From NCBI RefSeq assembly GCF_024832785.1, contig NZ_CP116615.1, forward strand, positions 2,914,001 to 2,978,000: a stretch of 64,000 nucleotides of DNA. Reading direction: 5' to 3'. The notes beneath the pieces were generated by a model that had not been told where the DNA came from, did no database searches, and saw only the letters and a program-made list of their open reading frames with translations. Below, in pieces: positions 35,651 through 46,522 of this stretch. A program made the translations under genes and the position numbers. The DNA comes from Fontisphaera persica (GTDB lineage: Bacteria > Verrucomicrobiota > Verrucomicrobiia > Limisphaerales > Fontisphaeraceae). Within the stretch, counting starts at the first letter, position 1; each line of letters begins with the position of its first letter.

Positions 35651-35739
35651 CCTCCCTCTCCCCCCGGGACAGGGCCAAGGTGAGGGCATGTAGCGCAGGC
35701 GTCCTCGCCTGCGGGTTCACGGAGCCTCCCGGCTCCGTG
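35651..35739 (+). repeat. Composite dispersed repeat, copy 1
   Basis: It starts with an imperfect CCCTCTCC...GGGACAGGG hairpin followed by CCAAGGTGAGGG, then a 50-nt block (35690-35739) of two hairpins: GCAGGCG-TCCT-CGCCTGC and CACGGAGCC-TCC-GGCTCCGTG. The 50-nt block is identical to that of copy 2, 235 bp to the right. Confidence 0.8.
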
Positions 35740-35888
35740 ATTGCAGAACTGATAAGGTCAAGCGGATGCGCCCAGAAGCACCAGTCTGCTCATCAATCTT
35801 TCATTCCCCATAGCGCAGGCGTCTCGCAGGCCGAGTGTGCTTAGGGGCCGGCGGTATCGGAGACAGAATGATGCGATTAGCTACCTTC

Positions 35889-35974
35889 CTCCCTCTCCCG
35901 CTGGGAGAGGGCCAGGGTGAAGGTGTAGCGCAGGCGTCCTCGCCTGCGGGTTCACGGAGCCTCCCGGCTCCGTG
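35889..35974 (+). repeat. Composite dispersed repeat, copy 2
   Basis: It has the same order as copy 1: CTCCCTCTCCC-GCT-GGGAGAGGG, CCAGGGTGAAGG, then the 50-nt two-hairpin block at 35925-35974, identical to copy 1. The shared order implies the two parts move or duplicate together. Confidence 0.8.
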
Positions 35975-36312
35975 TTTGCTTAATTGCCGCAGTCCAGCGG
36001 CTACGCTTGAAAACACCAGGCCGCCCGTCAATCTCTCCTGTGCTATTACTCAGGCCTTCAGCAGGCCAAGGGGAACTCTTGACTAGGGCAGGACAATCCG
36101 CGCAGCTACCATTCCTCCCTCTCCTATTGAGAGAGGGTAAGAGTGAGGGGGCTTTTCTTGCTCTTCGTTCTCTTCGTTTCCTTCTGTTCAAAATTCGTGT
36201 CCCTTCGTGTTCATTCGTGGTTGGTATTATCCCCTTTCACGCGCTCTGCCTCCCTTTTCCCGCAACCCCGTCTTGGAAAAGGGCGAAGGTGAGGAACAAT
36301 AGAGTCCATGTC

Positions 36313-36576
36313 GCCCCTACGGGGCTAAATAATTCGGAAGGGACCGTTTTCTATAAACATTTCGTCCCTACGGGACTGGCCCGAAGCAAAGCAAAGCTCG
36401 CTTGACCGTCGAATAGATCATTTCGTCCTTACGGGACTAGCGGGAGTTTTCAAATTAGCCTTGGGCTATCGCGCCTAGGATTTGTCCGCCTGGCACTGGC
36501 CTTAAAAAAAACAGCCCCAGCGGGGCGGTATGTTTTTAGAATCAGGCTGACCAATCCGCTCAAGCCCCGTAGGGGC
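36313..36576. repeat. Cluster of five short GC palindromes (5-bp arms)
   Basis: Five hairpins with 5-bp arms and 3-nt loops: GCCCC-TAC-GGGGC (36313-36325), GTCCC-TAC-GGGAC (36364-36376), GTCCT-TAC-GGGAC (36425-36437), GCCCC-AGC-GGGGC (36514-36526) and GCCCC-GTA-GGGGC (36564-36576). Two are preceded by ATTTC. Spacing is irregular (about 38-77 bp) and the intervening DNA differs in length, so this is not a CRISPR array. Confidence 0.7.
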
Positions 36577-36910
36577 GACATGATTATTTTCCCTTGTAAC
36601 CCCTACGGCTTGCACCGAAGGCAGGCGTGCTGGGATGTTTTGGTTTTAATTAACGCCAAGGCGCAGAGGCGCGAAGGCGCGAGGTTGGAGTTGACTTCGG
36701 CGGGACGCCGAAGTCGGCCTGCGGGACGCAGGCGCTCCCCGAGACCAGAAGTTCAGGTCTTGGACGAGGGTGATCAAGCTGGGTTTGGCCTGCGGGACGC
36801 AGGCATTATCCCGCTGCGCGGGACGAGACGCCTGCGCTACGAAGCAGGAAAATTTGACGGGCGGATTGGTGCTTATAGCGGCGTCTATTTAGCAACGGTA
36901 ATTCAGCCAT

Positions 36911-36959
36911 CACGGAGCCGGGAGGCTCCGTGAACGCGCAGGCGGGACGCCTGCGCTAC
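36911..36959 (-). repeat. Composite dispersed repeat block, inverted copy 3
   Basis: This is the reverse complement of the 50-nt block in copies 1 and 2, with one base missing and a couple of substitutions (CACGGAGCCGGGAGGCTCC onward, ending GCGCTAC). A further partial unit (GGGACGCCTGCGCTACGAG) follows directly at 36963-36981. Confidence 0.75.
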
Positions 36960-37002
36960 ATGAGGGACGCCTGCGCTACGAGACTCCATACGTCCCTAAC
37001 CT

Positions 37003-37200
37003 CTACGGTGGGGATGGGAGAATGAAACGCAGACACCGCCTTGCGATGATAGTGGATAACTCGACCAGTGCGGTGATGATTTGGCTCTTGGGCGCCTTGG
37101 CCGCGCGACTGTAGCGCTCCCACTTCTGGACCAGCCCTTGCTGGCGTGTGTTCTCGCTCATGGCGGTGAGCATGTCCGGTAACACCGACTTTTGGCACAA
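37003..37200 (-). other. Short unidentified coding fragment
   Basis: A 65-codon minus-strand frame contains a protein-like stretch (SENTRQQGLVQKWERYSRAA, then KAPKSQIITALVEL) with basic and helical character, beside the repeat zone. It may be the remnant of a mobile-element gene, but I do not recognise the family. No ribosome binding site or conserved ends are visible. Confidence 0.25.
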
Positions 37201-37331
37201 CGACCTGTTTCCGCCAACTGATTATCCCTGCGCGGGTAACAATCTTTTTGGCGCAAATCGGTCAAATCGGGCGGACTTTCTTGGCGGAAAAGTCCTTGCA
37301 GTCAAGCGACCTTCTTTTACTTTAAGCATGA

Positions 37332-38153
37332 ATGCCGTTAATTACGGATCGCACATGGTTTCTGGCGGCGGTGATCGTGTACGGAATTGCCCTGGTGTAC
37401 TCAGTGTTTCTCTGGCGGCGGGGTTTCCGGCGGGATGACCGCATTCATTATTTGATTCTGGTGGTCGCGTATGGGCTACATTTGCTGGCCATGATGAAGC
37501 GGGGATATTCCCTGCAACGCTGTCCCACCTCCAACCTGTACGAGGCCACGGTGTTCATCGGTTGGGCGATGATGTCAGCCTGCCTGGGGCTGGCGCTGGT
37601 GCAGCGGTTTCGGTTTCTGCCGGTGTTTGCCAATCCGGTGATGGTGGGGCTGGGAGTTTTTGCGATGATGCCGGGTCTGGACACCCCCGGCGGGGCCTTG
37701 TCCTACACCGGGGTGATGGTAAGCCTGCATGCGGCCTTTACGCTGCTGGCTTACGGCGCTTTTGGGCTGGGGGCAGCCGCCGGGGTCATGTACCTGAGCC
37801 AGGAACGGGATTTGAAAATGCACCGGAGCCGGATTCTATTTTCGCTCCTGCCGCCCATCACCCGGCTGGAGAAAGTGGTCACGTGGCTGACGCTGGCGGG
37901 TTTAAGTTTGCTGAGTGTGGGGCTGGTGGTGGGTTTTGCCGGCATCACTCCGCCGCCGGGGGTGCGTTATACTCAGGATTTCAAGGTGTGGTGGTCCTGT
38001 GTGGTCTGGGCCGTGTATGCCGTCCTGCTGGGGCTGCACTGGCGTTTTGCGGTGCGGGGACGCCGCTTTGCGTGGAGCGTGGTGGGCTCGTTCGCCTTTG
38101 TCTTGTTGACCTATTGGGGGTCCAACCTGGCCTCCCCCTTGCATCAGCCATGA
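37332..38153 (+). CDS. CcsA/HemX-like integral membrane protein
   Basis: The product is 273 aa with about eight membrane helices, of the cytochrome c assembly (CcsA/CcmC) superfamily. Conserved-looking histidines occur in AYGLHLLAM, VSLHAAFTLLAYGAFG and LGLHWRF, consistent with haem handling. Its stop overlaps the hemA start (ATGA, 4 bp). That gene order is the hemX-hemA arrangement known from other bacteria, where HemX affects glutamyl-tRNA reductase levels. A role in cytochrome c assembly is the alternative. An ATG at 37328 in another frame explains an overlapping shorter frame and is not the start. Confidence 0.8.
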   Translation: MPLITDRTWFLAAVIVYGIALVYSVFLWRRGFRRDDRIHYLILVVAYGLHLLAMMKRGYSLQRCPTSNLYEATVFIGWAMMSACLGLALVQRFRFLPVFANPVMVGLGVFAMMPGLDTPGGALSYTGVMVSLHAAFTLLAYGAFGLGAAAGVMYLSQERDLKMHRSRILFSLLPPITRLEKVVTWLTLAGLSLLSVGLVVGFAGITPPPGVRYTQDFKVWWSCVVWAVYAVLLGLHWRFAVRGRRFAWSVVGSFAFVLLTYWGSNLASPLHQP

Positions 38154-39202
38154 GCATCCTGGTTGTTGGCATCAGTCACCGCACCGCACCCGTGGAGCTT
38201 CGGGAGCGTTTCGCGCTGCCCCCGCCGCGTATTCCCGAGGCCTTGAGCGCGCTGCGTCAGCAGGAGCTGGCCCAGGAAGCCGTGCTGGTTTGCACCTGCA
38301 ATCGCACCGAGCTTTACGTGCAAAGCCAGACCCCCGCGCCGGAGGCCTTTGCCGCGCTGCTCAAGTTCTTTCATCAATTCACGGGGCAGGCCGAGGTAGT
38401 ACAGGAGGCCTTTTACACGCTGAGCGAGCCGCACAGCCTGGAGCACTTGTTCAAAGTGGCCGCCGGCCTGGACAGCATGGTGCTGGGGGAAACGGAAATC
38501 CTTGGCCAGTTGAAAAAGGCCTACGAGCTTGCGCTGCAGGGGCAGTTCACCGGCCCGCGCCTCAACAAGGCCTTCCAGCGCGCCTTCAACACCGCCAAGT
38601 ACTTGCGCACGCACACCAACATCCAGCGCGGCAGCATCTCGGTGGCCTCAGTGGGCGTGGAACTGGCCGAGAAAATTTTTGACACCCTTCGCGGCCGGGT
38701 GGTCATGGTGCTGGGGGCCGGCGATACCAGCGAAAAAGCCGCCCGCGCCCTGCTCTCGCGCGGCGCCACCAGCGTCCTGGTCTCCAATCGTTCTTATGAA
38801 CGCGCCGTGGCGCTGGCCCAGGAATTGGGGGGGCGAGCCGTCCGCTTTGATGACTGGAGCGCGGAGTTTGCGGCGGTGGACATCGTCATCAGCAGCACGG
38901 CGGCGCCGCACTACATTCTGGACCGGGCGAAACTGGCGCCGCTGATGGCCCTGCGCGAGAACCAGCCCCTGCTGCTGATTGATTTGGCCGTGCCGCGGGA
39001 CATCGAGCCCGAGGTGAACTTTCTGGAAAACGTGTATCTCTACAACATTGATGATTTGCAGGAGATTGCGGCGGATTATCTCAAGCAGCGGCAGGAGGAG
39101 GTGGGCCGCTGCGAAGCCATCATCCGCGAACGGGTGCGCGAACTGTTGAACGTGCCGGCGGCCGCCGCCGCCCCCCAGACGCCGCGTCCGGCGGAAGCCT
39201 GA
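38150..39202 (+). CDS. hemA: Glutamyl-tRNA reductase
   Basis: HemA reduces glutamyl-tRNA to glutamate-1-semialdehyde with NADPH, the committed step of C5-pathway tetrapyrrole synthesis. The product is 350 aa; many homologues are about 400-420, the C-terminal dimerisation part being short here. Motifs: GISHRTAPVELRERF at the start, the catalytic Cys in VCTCNRTELYV, LGETEILGQLKKAYE, and the nucleotide-binding GAGDTSEKAARALLSRGA. The start overlaps the upstream hemX-like stop. Downstream there is a hairpin better oriented for eno. Confidence 0.95.
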   Translation: MSILVVGISHRTAPVELRERFALPPPRIPEALSALRQQELAQEAVLVCTCNRTELYVQSQTPAPEAFAALLKFFHQFTGQAEVVQEAFYTLSEPHSLEHLFKVAAGLDSMVLGETEILGQLKKAYELALQGQFTGPRLNKAFQRAFNTAKYLRTHTNIQRGSISVASVGVELAEKIFDTLRGRVVMVLGAGDTSEKAARALLSRGATSVLVSNRSYERAVALAQELGGRAVRFDDWSAEFAAVDIVISSTAAPHYILDRAKLAPLMALRENQPLLLIDLAVPRDIEPEVNFLENVYLYNIDDLQEIAADYLKQRQEEVGRCEAIIRERVRELLNVPAAAAAPQTPRPAEA

Positions 39203-39227
39203 CGCCCCCCTTGAGCGCAAAAGAAAA

Positions 39228-39250
39228 GGGCGCTGTCCATGACAGCGCCC
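39228..39250 (-). terminator. Rho-independent terminator of eno
   Basis: A perfect 10-bp stem GGGCGCTGTC / GACAGCGCCC with loop CAT. On the minus strand it is followed by TTTTCTTTT, a good fit for enolase, which ends at 39293. Convergent hemA may also use it, though the plus-strand T run is weaker. Confidence 0.75.
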
Positions 39251-39292
39251 CTGAAGTTTTCCCGCCGACGGTTGCCAGCCGCGAGAGGAGGA

Positions 39293-40579
<1,287 letters not shown>

Positions 40580-40719
40580 TTATCAGTTTTTTGCAAACCA
40601 GCGGGGGGCACTATAAGCCAGCCTGCCAGTGCGTCAAGGAAGGCTTTTGGAGGCAGGGGCCAACCTCCGCCAAAAAGCGCAAACCCGAGCAGCAGCCGCC
40701 AGCCAGCATGCCCCCCTGT

Positions 40720-41598
40720 TCACTGAATCTTCCGGCGGGCCGCGCGGCCGGTGCGCCAATAATGAAACAAGTATTGTTGGGCGTAACCCGCATGGGGCCC
40801 AAAATGGCTCTGGATGAAGGCCTCCAACCGCCGGGGGGTGGGCCGCCGCCGCGGGAAATAGGCCTCGCGCAAGGCCCGCCGCACCCAAACATCCACCGGA
40901 AAAGCCCGGGGAAAACCATAGGCAAACAACAGGACGCAGTTGGCAATTTTGGGGCCGACGCCGCGCAAAGACATCAATTGCCGCCTGGCGGCGGCTTCGT
41001 CCAGATGCCGCAGAGATTCCAAGTTCAACACACCTTCGGCGACCCGGCAGGCGGCTTCCTGCAAGGCCCGCGCGCGAAAACCCATGCGGCAGCCGCGCAA
41101 AGCCTCCTCTCCTGCCCTGGCCAGTGTGGCTGCCTCCGGAAAGGCATAAACAGGCGCATGGCCGGGGGGCACGCAGACGGGCGCGCCAAATCGCAGGCAG
41201 AGACATTCAATGATTTGCTGAATGTGCGGTATCTGTTTGGTGGAAGAGAGGATGAAGGAGGCCAGGCACTCCCAAGGTTCCTGCCGCAGCAGGCGTAATC
41301 CGAAGCAGGCCTGGACGGCCTTTTGCAGGTGGGGGTCATGGGCGGGGAAGGTTTGCAGAATGTCCTCCAGCCGCACGTGGAGTTGCAAGTAATCAGCCAG
41401 CCATTGCCAATCACTGACCGGTTCGGCACAAAAAGCCTGCAAACCGTCGCGCAAGGGCCGCAGCCGCACCCATTTGCCCGCCACCACGCCTTCCCAACCG
41501 TCGGGAGTGTTGCGCCAGCGAAAGGACTGACCGCAGGACAAAGTAAGGGGCAGGTTGTAATGGCGGACCGGAAACCAATGCTCTGCTGGCGTCCTCAT
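40720..41598 (-). CDS. OGG1-like 8-oxoguanine DNA glycosylase/AP lyase
   Basis: The product is 292 aa. The N-terminus (LTLSCGQSFRWRNTPDGWEG) matches the OGG N-terminal domain. ASFILSSTKQIPHIQQII precedes the helix-hairpin-helix LRGVGPKIANCVLLFAYG, and the following FPVDVWVRRAL carries the catalytic Asp. The catalytic Lys is probably the one in SSTKQIP or PKIAN; I cannot settle it by eye. The enzyme would excise oxidised guanine. Bacterial OGG-type proteins are less common than MutM. It lies downstream of the RsmB-like gene on the same strand. Confidence 0.85.
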   Translation of the reverse strand: MRTPAEHWFPVRHYNLPLTLSCGQSFRWRNTPDGWEGVVAGKWVRLRPLRDGLQAFCAEPVSDWQWLADYLQLHVRLEDILQTFPAHDPHLQKAVQACFGLRLLRQEPWECLASFILSSTKQIPHIQQIIECLCLRFGAPVCVPPGHAPVYAFPEAATLARAGEEALRGCRMGFRARALQEAACRVAEGVLNLESLRHLDEAAARRQLMSLRGVGPKIANCVLLFAYGFPRAFPVDVWVRRALREAYFPRRRPTPRRLEAFIQSHFGPHAGYAQQYLFHYWRTGRAARRKIQ

Positions 41599-41716
41599 GC
41601 CAACGGGTTAAGGTTTGGCGCAGAAGGCGCAGGACAAAGCGCGCTGACCCGAGGAAAGGAAACACCCTCCCGCAGGGTGTAATGCCCAAGGCTCGCTCAT
41701 TTTTCAGCGGAGTCTC

Positions 41717-42907
41717 TCACGTGGACGGCGGCGGGGCGGCCTCCGCTTTGGCCTTGGGAGGCGTTTCCGCGCCGGGCGGAGGACCGGGTTTGCGCCAGGC
41801 GGCCACAAACATGCCGTTGCCGCCATGGAGATGGGGCCAGATGTGCAAGGTGGGGGTGGGCGGCGCCGCAGGGTCAAAAGGATTGGGGAAGGGCAAAGGC
41901 TCAAACTCAGGATGGGCCTCTTGAAAGGCCTTGACCACCTCGCGCGTCTCGGCCCATGTGGTGGTGCAGACGGAATAAACCAGTTTGCCGCCGGGTTTAA
42001 GCGCGGCAACGGCGTGGTGAAGCATTTCCTTTTGTTTGGCCGCAAGTTCCAAAACGTCCTGGGGCAAAGTGGTCCAGCGGGCATGTGGGTTGCGCTGCCA
42101 GGTGCCCACTCCGCTGCAGGGAGCGTCCACGAGGATGCCGTCAAATTTCAAGTCGGTGGGCAGCTCAGGGCCGCCCTCCCAAAGGGCAATGCGGTAATTG
42201 AAGACCTGGCAGCGGCGGGCGCGAAGCTTAAGGCGTTGCAGGCGCCAGTCGGCGCGGTCGGTGGCCCAGACGGAGCCTTTGGTACCCATCAGGGAAACCA
42301 GGTGCAACATTTTGCCGCCCTCGCCGGCGCAGGTATCCCACCAAAGTTGCTTCGGCTGGGGGGCGCAAATCCAACCCACCGCTTGAGAAGCAATGTCCTG
42401 CAATTGGAATTCGCCCGCCTGGAATTCCGGGATGCGAAACAGGTCCTCCCGGCCCGTGTAGAGGAGGGAATCTGGCAGGGGGCCGGGTTTGGTGCTGCCC
42501 AGCAATTTGGCCACCGTTTCGGCCTGTCCCGGCTTGGTACGCAGCCAGAGTTTCACGGGTTGCTGGAGGGAGGCGAGCCAATCGTCGGGGACTTCCGCAT
42601 GTTCAAAAATCCAGGCCGGGACCGCCTTGCGCAGCTCAGTGGGGCTGAACAAACCGGGGTTGTTTTGGAATTCGGCGTCCAGCTCCAGGGCGCGCTCAAT
42701 GCGTTTAGCTGGCGGGTCTTCGGGATTCAACCAGCCGTACCACCGAAAATGAGAGTACACCAATCGGCTGATGTGCCAGCTTTCCTCGCGAGTGATGTCT
42801 TTGCGACCACGAAACTCACGGCGCAAAATGGCATCCGCAGGATGCTCGCGGTCAAACTGAGAGATAACCCGGACAGCAAAATCTCGCAGCCTTTTGTTGT
42901 TACTCAT
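41717..42907 (-). CDS. RsmB/NOL1-like RNA (cytosine-5) methyltransferase
   Basis: The product is 396 aa. An N-terminal RsmB/NusB-like helical part (RDFAVRVISQFDREHPADAIL) is followed by a SAM-dependent methyltransferase core: binding motif DTCAGEGGKMLHL, catalytic-region motif VDAPCSGVGTWQRNPHARW and the nucleophile-Cys motif KLVYSVCTTTWAE. This is the RsmB/NSUN pattern, methylating C5 of cytosine in rRNA or tRNA. RsmB proper is about 430 aa, so the exact target is uncertain. It starts 21 bp after acnA ends and may be co-transcribed with it. The Pro/Ala-rich tail is not conserved. Confidence 0.87.
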   Translation of the reverse strand: MSNNKRLRDFAVRVISQFDREHPADAILRREFRGRKDITREESWHISRLVYSHFRWYGWLNPEDPPAKRIERALELDAEFQNNPGLFSPTELRKAVPAWIFEHAEVPDDWLASLQQPVKLWLRTKPGQAETVAKLLGSTKPGPLPDSLLYTGREDLFRIPEFQAGEFQLQDIASQAVGWICAPQPKQLWWDTCAGEGGKMLHLVSLMGTKGSVWATDRADWRLQRLKLRARRCQVFNYRIALWEGGPELPTDLKFDGILVDAPCSGVGTWQRNPHARWTTLPQDVLELAAKQKEMLHHAVAALKPGGKLVYSVCTTTWAETREVVKAFQEAHPEFEPLPFPNPFDPAAPPTPTLHIWPHLHGGNGMFVAAWRKPGPPPGAETPPKAKAEAAPPPST

Positions 42908-42928
42908 GAGAGAGTAGTTGTCGGCATA

Positions 42929-45640
42929 TTAACCGGACGCGGCCAATTGGCGCAAGACAAAAGGCAGGATGCCGCCGTGCTGGTAGTACTCAATCTCAAT
43001 GGGCGTATCAATGCGGCACTGGACGGGCACTTCTTCCACCCGTCCGTTGGCGCGGGTGATGCGCAAGGTAAGCTGCTGTTGCGGGCGGAGTTGCGCCGTA
43101 AGGCCCAGCACATCGTAGATTTCCGTGCCGTCCAGACCGAGGGTTTGGGCGCTGACCTGTTCGGGGAATTGCAGGGGCAGCACGCCCATGCCCACCAGAT
43201 TGGAGCGATGGATGCGCTCAAAACTGCGGGCCACCACGGCGCGCACGCCCAACAACCGGGTGCCCTTGGCAGCCCAGTCGCGGGAGCTGCCGGTGCCGTA
43301 CTCGTGCCCGGCCAGAACCACCAGCGGCACCTGCTCGCGGGCATAGCGCATGGCGGCGTCAAAAATGCTCATCTGCTCGCCGCTGGGTTGATGGAGGGTC
43401 ACGCCGCCTTCAACGCCGGGAACCATCAAGTTCTTGATGCGCACGTTGGCGAAGGTGCCGCGCGTCATGACGCGGTCATTGCCGCGGCGCGAGCCGTAGC
43501 TATTGAAATCGGCAAAGGCCACCCCGTGCTGCAACAGGTATTGCCCGGCCGGCGAGGCCTTCTTGATGGCGCCCGCGGGCGAGATGTGGTCGGTGGTGAC
43601 GCTGTCGCCGAAAATGCCCAGCGCCCGCGCGCCCCGGATTTCGCTGATGACCCCCGGTTGCAGGCTGAAGTTCTCGAAGAAAGGCGGCTCCTGAATGTAG
43701 GTGGATTGGGCATCCCAGGCAAACACCTCGCCCACCGGCGCGGGGATTTCATTCCACTTGGGATTCTGGCTGGCGAAGTCCTGATACAGGCGGCGGAAGG
43801 TCTCCGGTTTGAGGGCCGAAGCAAGTAGTTGGCGGATTTCCTCCAAGGAAGGCCAGACATCGCGCAAGTACACCGGCCGCCCATCGCGGCCCTGACCCAG
43901 AGGCTCCCGGGTCAAATCCACCTGCACGCGGCCGGCCAGGGCAAAAGCCACCACCAGCGGCGGGGACATCAGGAAGTTGGCCTTGATGTTTTGATGGATG
44001 CGCGCCTCAAAGTTGCGGTTGCCGCTGAGCACGGCGGCGGTGACCAGGTCATGCTTGACCACCGCCTCCTCGAGGGGAGCCGCCAGCGGGCCGGAATTGC
44101 CGATGCACGTCATGCAACCGTAGCCCACCAGGTGGAAGCCCAACTGGTCGAGATAGGGTTGCAGGCCGGTGTCGCGCAGGTATTCGGTGACGACGCGCGA
44201 GCCGGGCGCCAGCGAGGCTTTGACACCGGGCGGGGTCCGCAAGCCACGCTCGACGGCCTTCTTGGCCAGCAAGCCGGCGGCAAGCATGACGGTGGGGTTG
44301 CTGGTATTGGTGCAACTGGTGATGGAGGCAATCAACACGGAGCCATGTCCCACCTGGGCCTTGCCCTGGCCGTTGAGGGAGACTTCCACCTTCACCTGGT
44401 CCAATTCCTGGGCGGGCTTGCCGTAACCGCTCTCAGTGATGGGTCGGCTGAAGGCGGCCTGGAAAGTCTCCTTGAGCTTGGGCAGCTCGATGCGGTCCTG
44501 AGGGCGCTTCGGGCCGGCCACGCTGGGGGTGACGCTGCCGAGGTCCAATTCCAGCACTTGCGAATAATCCACCTGCCCGGCTTGCGGAATGCCCCACAAG
44601 CCCTGCGCTTTGTAATAGTTCTCGTACATCCGGCAGTGCTCCTCGCTGCGGCCCGTCTGCCGCAGGTAGGCCACAGTTTCCTGGTCCACGGGAAAGAAGC
44701 CCATGGTGGCGCCGTATTCCGGGGCCATGTTGGCAATGGTGGCGCGGTCCACCACGGGCAGCGCCGCCGCGCCGGGGCCGAAGAACTCGACAAACTTGCC
44801 CACCACCTTCGCCTTGCGGAGCATTTGCGTGACGGTGAGCGCCACGTCGGTGGCGGTGACACCCTCGCGCAAGCTTCCGGTCATATGCACGCCCACGACG
44901 TCTGGCGTGAGGAAGTACACCGGCTGTCCCAACATGCCCGCCTCGGCCTCGATGCCGCCCACGCCCCAGCCCACGATGCCCAGGCCGTTAATCATGGTGG
45001 TGTGGGAGTCGGTGCCCACAAGGGTGTCGGGATAATAAACGCCGTCCTGCTCCAGGACCCCCTTGGCGAGGTATTCCAGATTGACCTGGTGAATGATGCC
45101 AATGCCCGGCGGCACCACCTTGAAGGTCTTGAACGCCTGCATACCCCACTTGAGAAGCTGATAGCGCTCACGGTTGCGCTCAAACTCCAATTCCAGATTC
45201 CGGGCAAAGGCGTCCGGCGTGCCTGCAAAATCCACCTGCACGGAATGGTCCACCACCAAATCCACCGGCACCAGCGGCTCGATGCGTTTGGGGTCGCGTC
45301 CCATGCGCGCCATGGCCGAGCGCATGGCGGCCAAATCCACCAGCAGCGGCACGCCGGTGAAATCCTGCAACACGATGCGGGCCACGACGAAGGGAATCTC
45401 AGCTGTGCGCGGCGCCTGCGGCTGCCAGTTGGCCAAATCGCGCACGTTCTGCTCGGTCACGCGGCGGCCGTCACAGTGGCGCAGCACCGCCTCCAGCACC
45501 AGGCGCAACGACACCGGCAGGCGGGAGATGCGGCCAACGCCAGCCTGTTCCAAGGCGGGCAGGGAGTAAAAAATGCCTGTGCGACCGTTGCCCAGGTCAA
45601 AGCTCCGGCGCACACCAAACGGATCATGCAATAAACTCAT
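42929..45640 (-). CDS. acnA: Aconitate hydratase (AcnA type)
   Basis: Aconitase isomerises citrate to isocitrate in the TCA cycle with a [4Fe-4S] cluster. The 903-aa length fits AcnA/IRP1-type enzymes. Cluster-ligand cysteines appear in [13 protein letters not shown] and in [13 protein letters not shown]. Other family stretches are [37 protein letters not shown] and [19 protein letters not shown]. The C-terminal swivel domain has [18 protein letters not shown]. It is followed closely by the RsmB-like gene. Confidence 0.97.
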   Translation of the reverse strand: MSLLHDPFGVRRSFDLGNGRTGIFYSLPALEQAGVGRISRLPVSLRLVLEAVLRHCDGRRVTEQNVRDLANWQPQAPRTAEIPFVVARIVLQDFTGVPLLVDLAAMRSAMARMGRDPKRIEPLVPVDLVVDHSVQVDFAGTPDAFARNLELEFERNRERYQLLKWGMQAFKTFKVVPPGIGIIHQVNLEYLAKGVLEQDGVYYPDTLVGTDSHTTMINGLGIVGWGVGGIEAEAGMLGQPVYFLTPDVVGVHMTGSLREGVTATDVALTVTQMLRKAKVVGKFVEFFGPGAAALPVVDRATIANMAPEYGATMGFFPVDQETVAYLRQTGRSEEHCRMYENYYKAQGLWGIPQAGQVDYSQVLELDLGSVTPSVAGPKRPQDRIELPKLKETFQAAFSRPITESGYGKPAQELDQVKVEVSLNGQGKAQVGHGSVLIASITSCTNTSNPTVMLAAGLLAKKAVERGLRTPPGVKASLAPGSRVVTEYLRDTGLQPYLDQLGFHLVGYGCMTCIGNSGPLAAPLEEAVVKHDLVTAAVLSGNRNFEARIHQNIKANFLMSPPLVVAFALAGRVQVDLTREPLGQGRDGRPVYLRDVWPSLEEIRQLLASALKPETFRRLYQDFASQNPKWNEIPAPVGEVFAWDAQSTYIQEPPFFENFSLQPGVISEIRGARALGIFGDSVTTDHISPAGAIKKASPAGQYLLQHGVAFADFNSYGSRRGNDRVMTRGTFANVRIKNLMVPGVEGGVTLHQPSGEQMSIFDAAMRYAREQVPLVVLAGHEYGTGSSRDWAAKGTRLLGVRAVVARSFERIHRSNLVGMGVLPLQFPEQVSAQTLGLDGTEIYDVLGLTAQLRPQQQLTLRITRANGRVEEVPVQCRIDTPIEIEYYQHGGILPFVLRQLAASG

Positions 45641-45754
45641 AACTTAAAATTAACCAACTGATGATGGGCCGCCATGCGCGTCCATTCCGGTCATAGTGGT
45701 GGGCAGGTGCGGTGATGTCAAGCCGCCCACGGGCCCAATCCGGCATTCTCCGGC

Positions 45755-46510
45755 TTAGGTGGAAAGGCCGCAGCCGGCCAGAAAGTCCTGCCGTAAATCT
45801 GGGGTCAAGGTCAGTCCGGGCGGGTCTTCCCGCAGGGGCACCACGCCATCCAGTTCCAAAAGCTGGGCCGCCACGCGGCTGACATCCAGGTGGGGATGGG
45901 CGGCCACGATTTCCGCAAAACTCACCTTTTTAATCTTGCCGAGCATCATGCTGATGATGGTGGCCGCGGCGGCGGTGTCGAGCTCCCGGAGGCGCCGGGC
46001 GCGGCGCAAATCCTGCAGGCCAGCCCACATTAACTGCGGACTGATGAGACAGAGGGCGGCAAGCAAGCGTGTCACGCTGCGCAAAGTTTCGGGGTGAAAT
46101 AGTTGCACATTGGTGAGCAAACCCACCGGCGGGTACCAAATGCAAAAAGGGGGTTTGTCGTCCCGCGTCTCCACTTTGATTTCCGCCAGCTCCTCGACAT
46201 GGGTGCGCGCGTGCAGGACATAAAGCCCCACCACGATGCCCAGCGCCAGCAGGCGTTTGAGCCAGTAAGGGAGGGTGAACAGCCAGCCAGTAACCAACCC
46301 GAGCACCGCAAAGGCAATCCAATACGTCACCACGGCTGCCACGAGGGCCAACCCACAAATCAACAAGCCGCCGGTGAAATTGGCGGTCACGGCCTCTTGA
46401 ACCTTCTGGCGGAGGGTGTCTTCGACAGCCGCGTGAAAGCTGGTGGGGTCAGCGGGGGCAGGGCGCGGTGGGACGCGCACACGGATTTTGGGACGCGGGT
46501 CCTTTTGCAT
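45755..46510 (-). CDS. Membrane protein of unknown function
   Basis: The start is the ATG at 46510 because GAGGAG sits 8 bp upstream, overlapping the previous gene's stop; a frame from 46519 is less likely. The product is 251 aa: a basic, Pro-rich N-terminus (KIRVRVPPRPAPADPT), two or three membrane helices (about 45-75 and 80-100; GGLLICGLALVAAVVTYWIA), and a C-terminal part (ISMMLGKIKKVSFAEIVAAH) that looks like a small winged-helix-like or degenerate regulatory domain. No family recognised. It is translationally linked to the 115-aa gene upstream. Confidence 0.75.
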   Translation of the reverse strand: MQKDPRPKIRVRVPPRPAPADPTSFHAAVEDTLRQKVQEAVTANFTGGLLICGLALVAAVVTYWIAFAVLGLVTGWLFTLPYWLKRLLALGIVVGLYVLHARTHVEELAEIKVETRDDKPPFCIWYPPVGLLTNVQLFHPETLRSVTRLLAALCLISPQLMWAGLQDLRRARRLRELDTAAAATIISMMLGKIKKVSFAEIVAAHPHLDVSRVAAQLLELDGVVPLREDPPGLTLTPDLRQDFLAGCGLST

Positions 46511-46522
46511 GAGCAGCACTCC

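Larger units (their letters stand above)
35349..37331. other. Two-kilobase gene-free zone rich in dispersed repeats
   Basis: No convincing gene is seen between the TIR-WD40 gene and hemX. The zone contains at least four kinds of repeated or palindromic DNA: a composite CCCTCTCC-hairpin plus GTAGCGCAGGCG element (two direct copies and one inverted copy), five GCCCC/GTCCC-type short palindromes, a stretch near 36176-36225 with TTCGTGTCCCTTCGTGTTC, and an AACGCCAAGGCGCAGAGGC stretch near 36650. Partial GCAGGCGTC pieces also lie near 35812, 36715 and 36790-36845. Open frames here (for example 36007-36405) are made of these repeats. Confidence 0.75.

Noticed and set aside
36301-36580. Possible CRISPR array
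   Set aside because: The short palindromes differ from one another, spacing is irregular and there are no equal-length spacers or cas genes.
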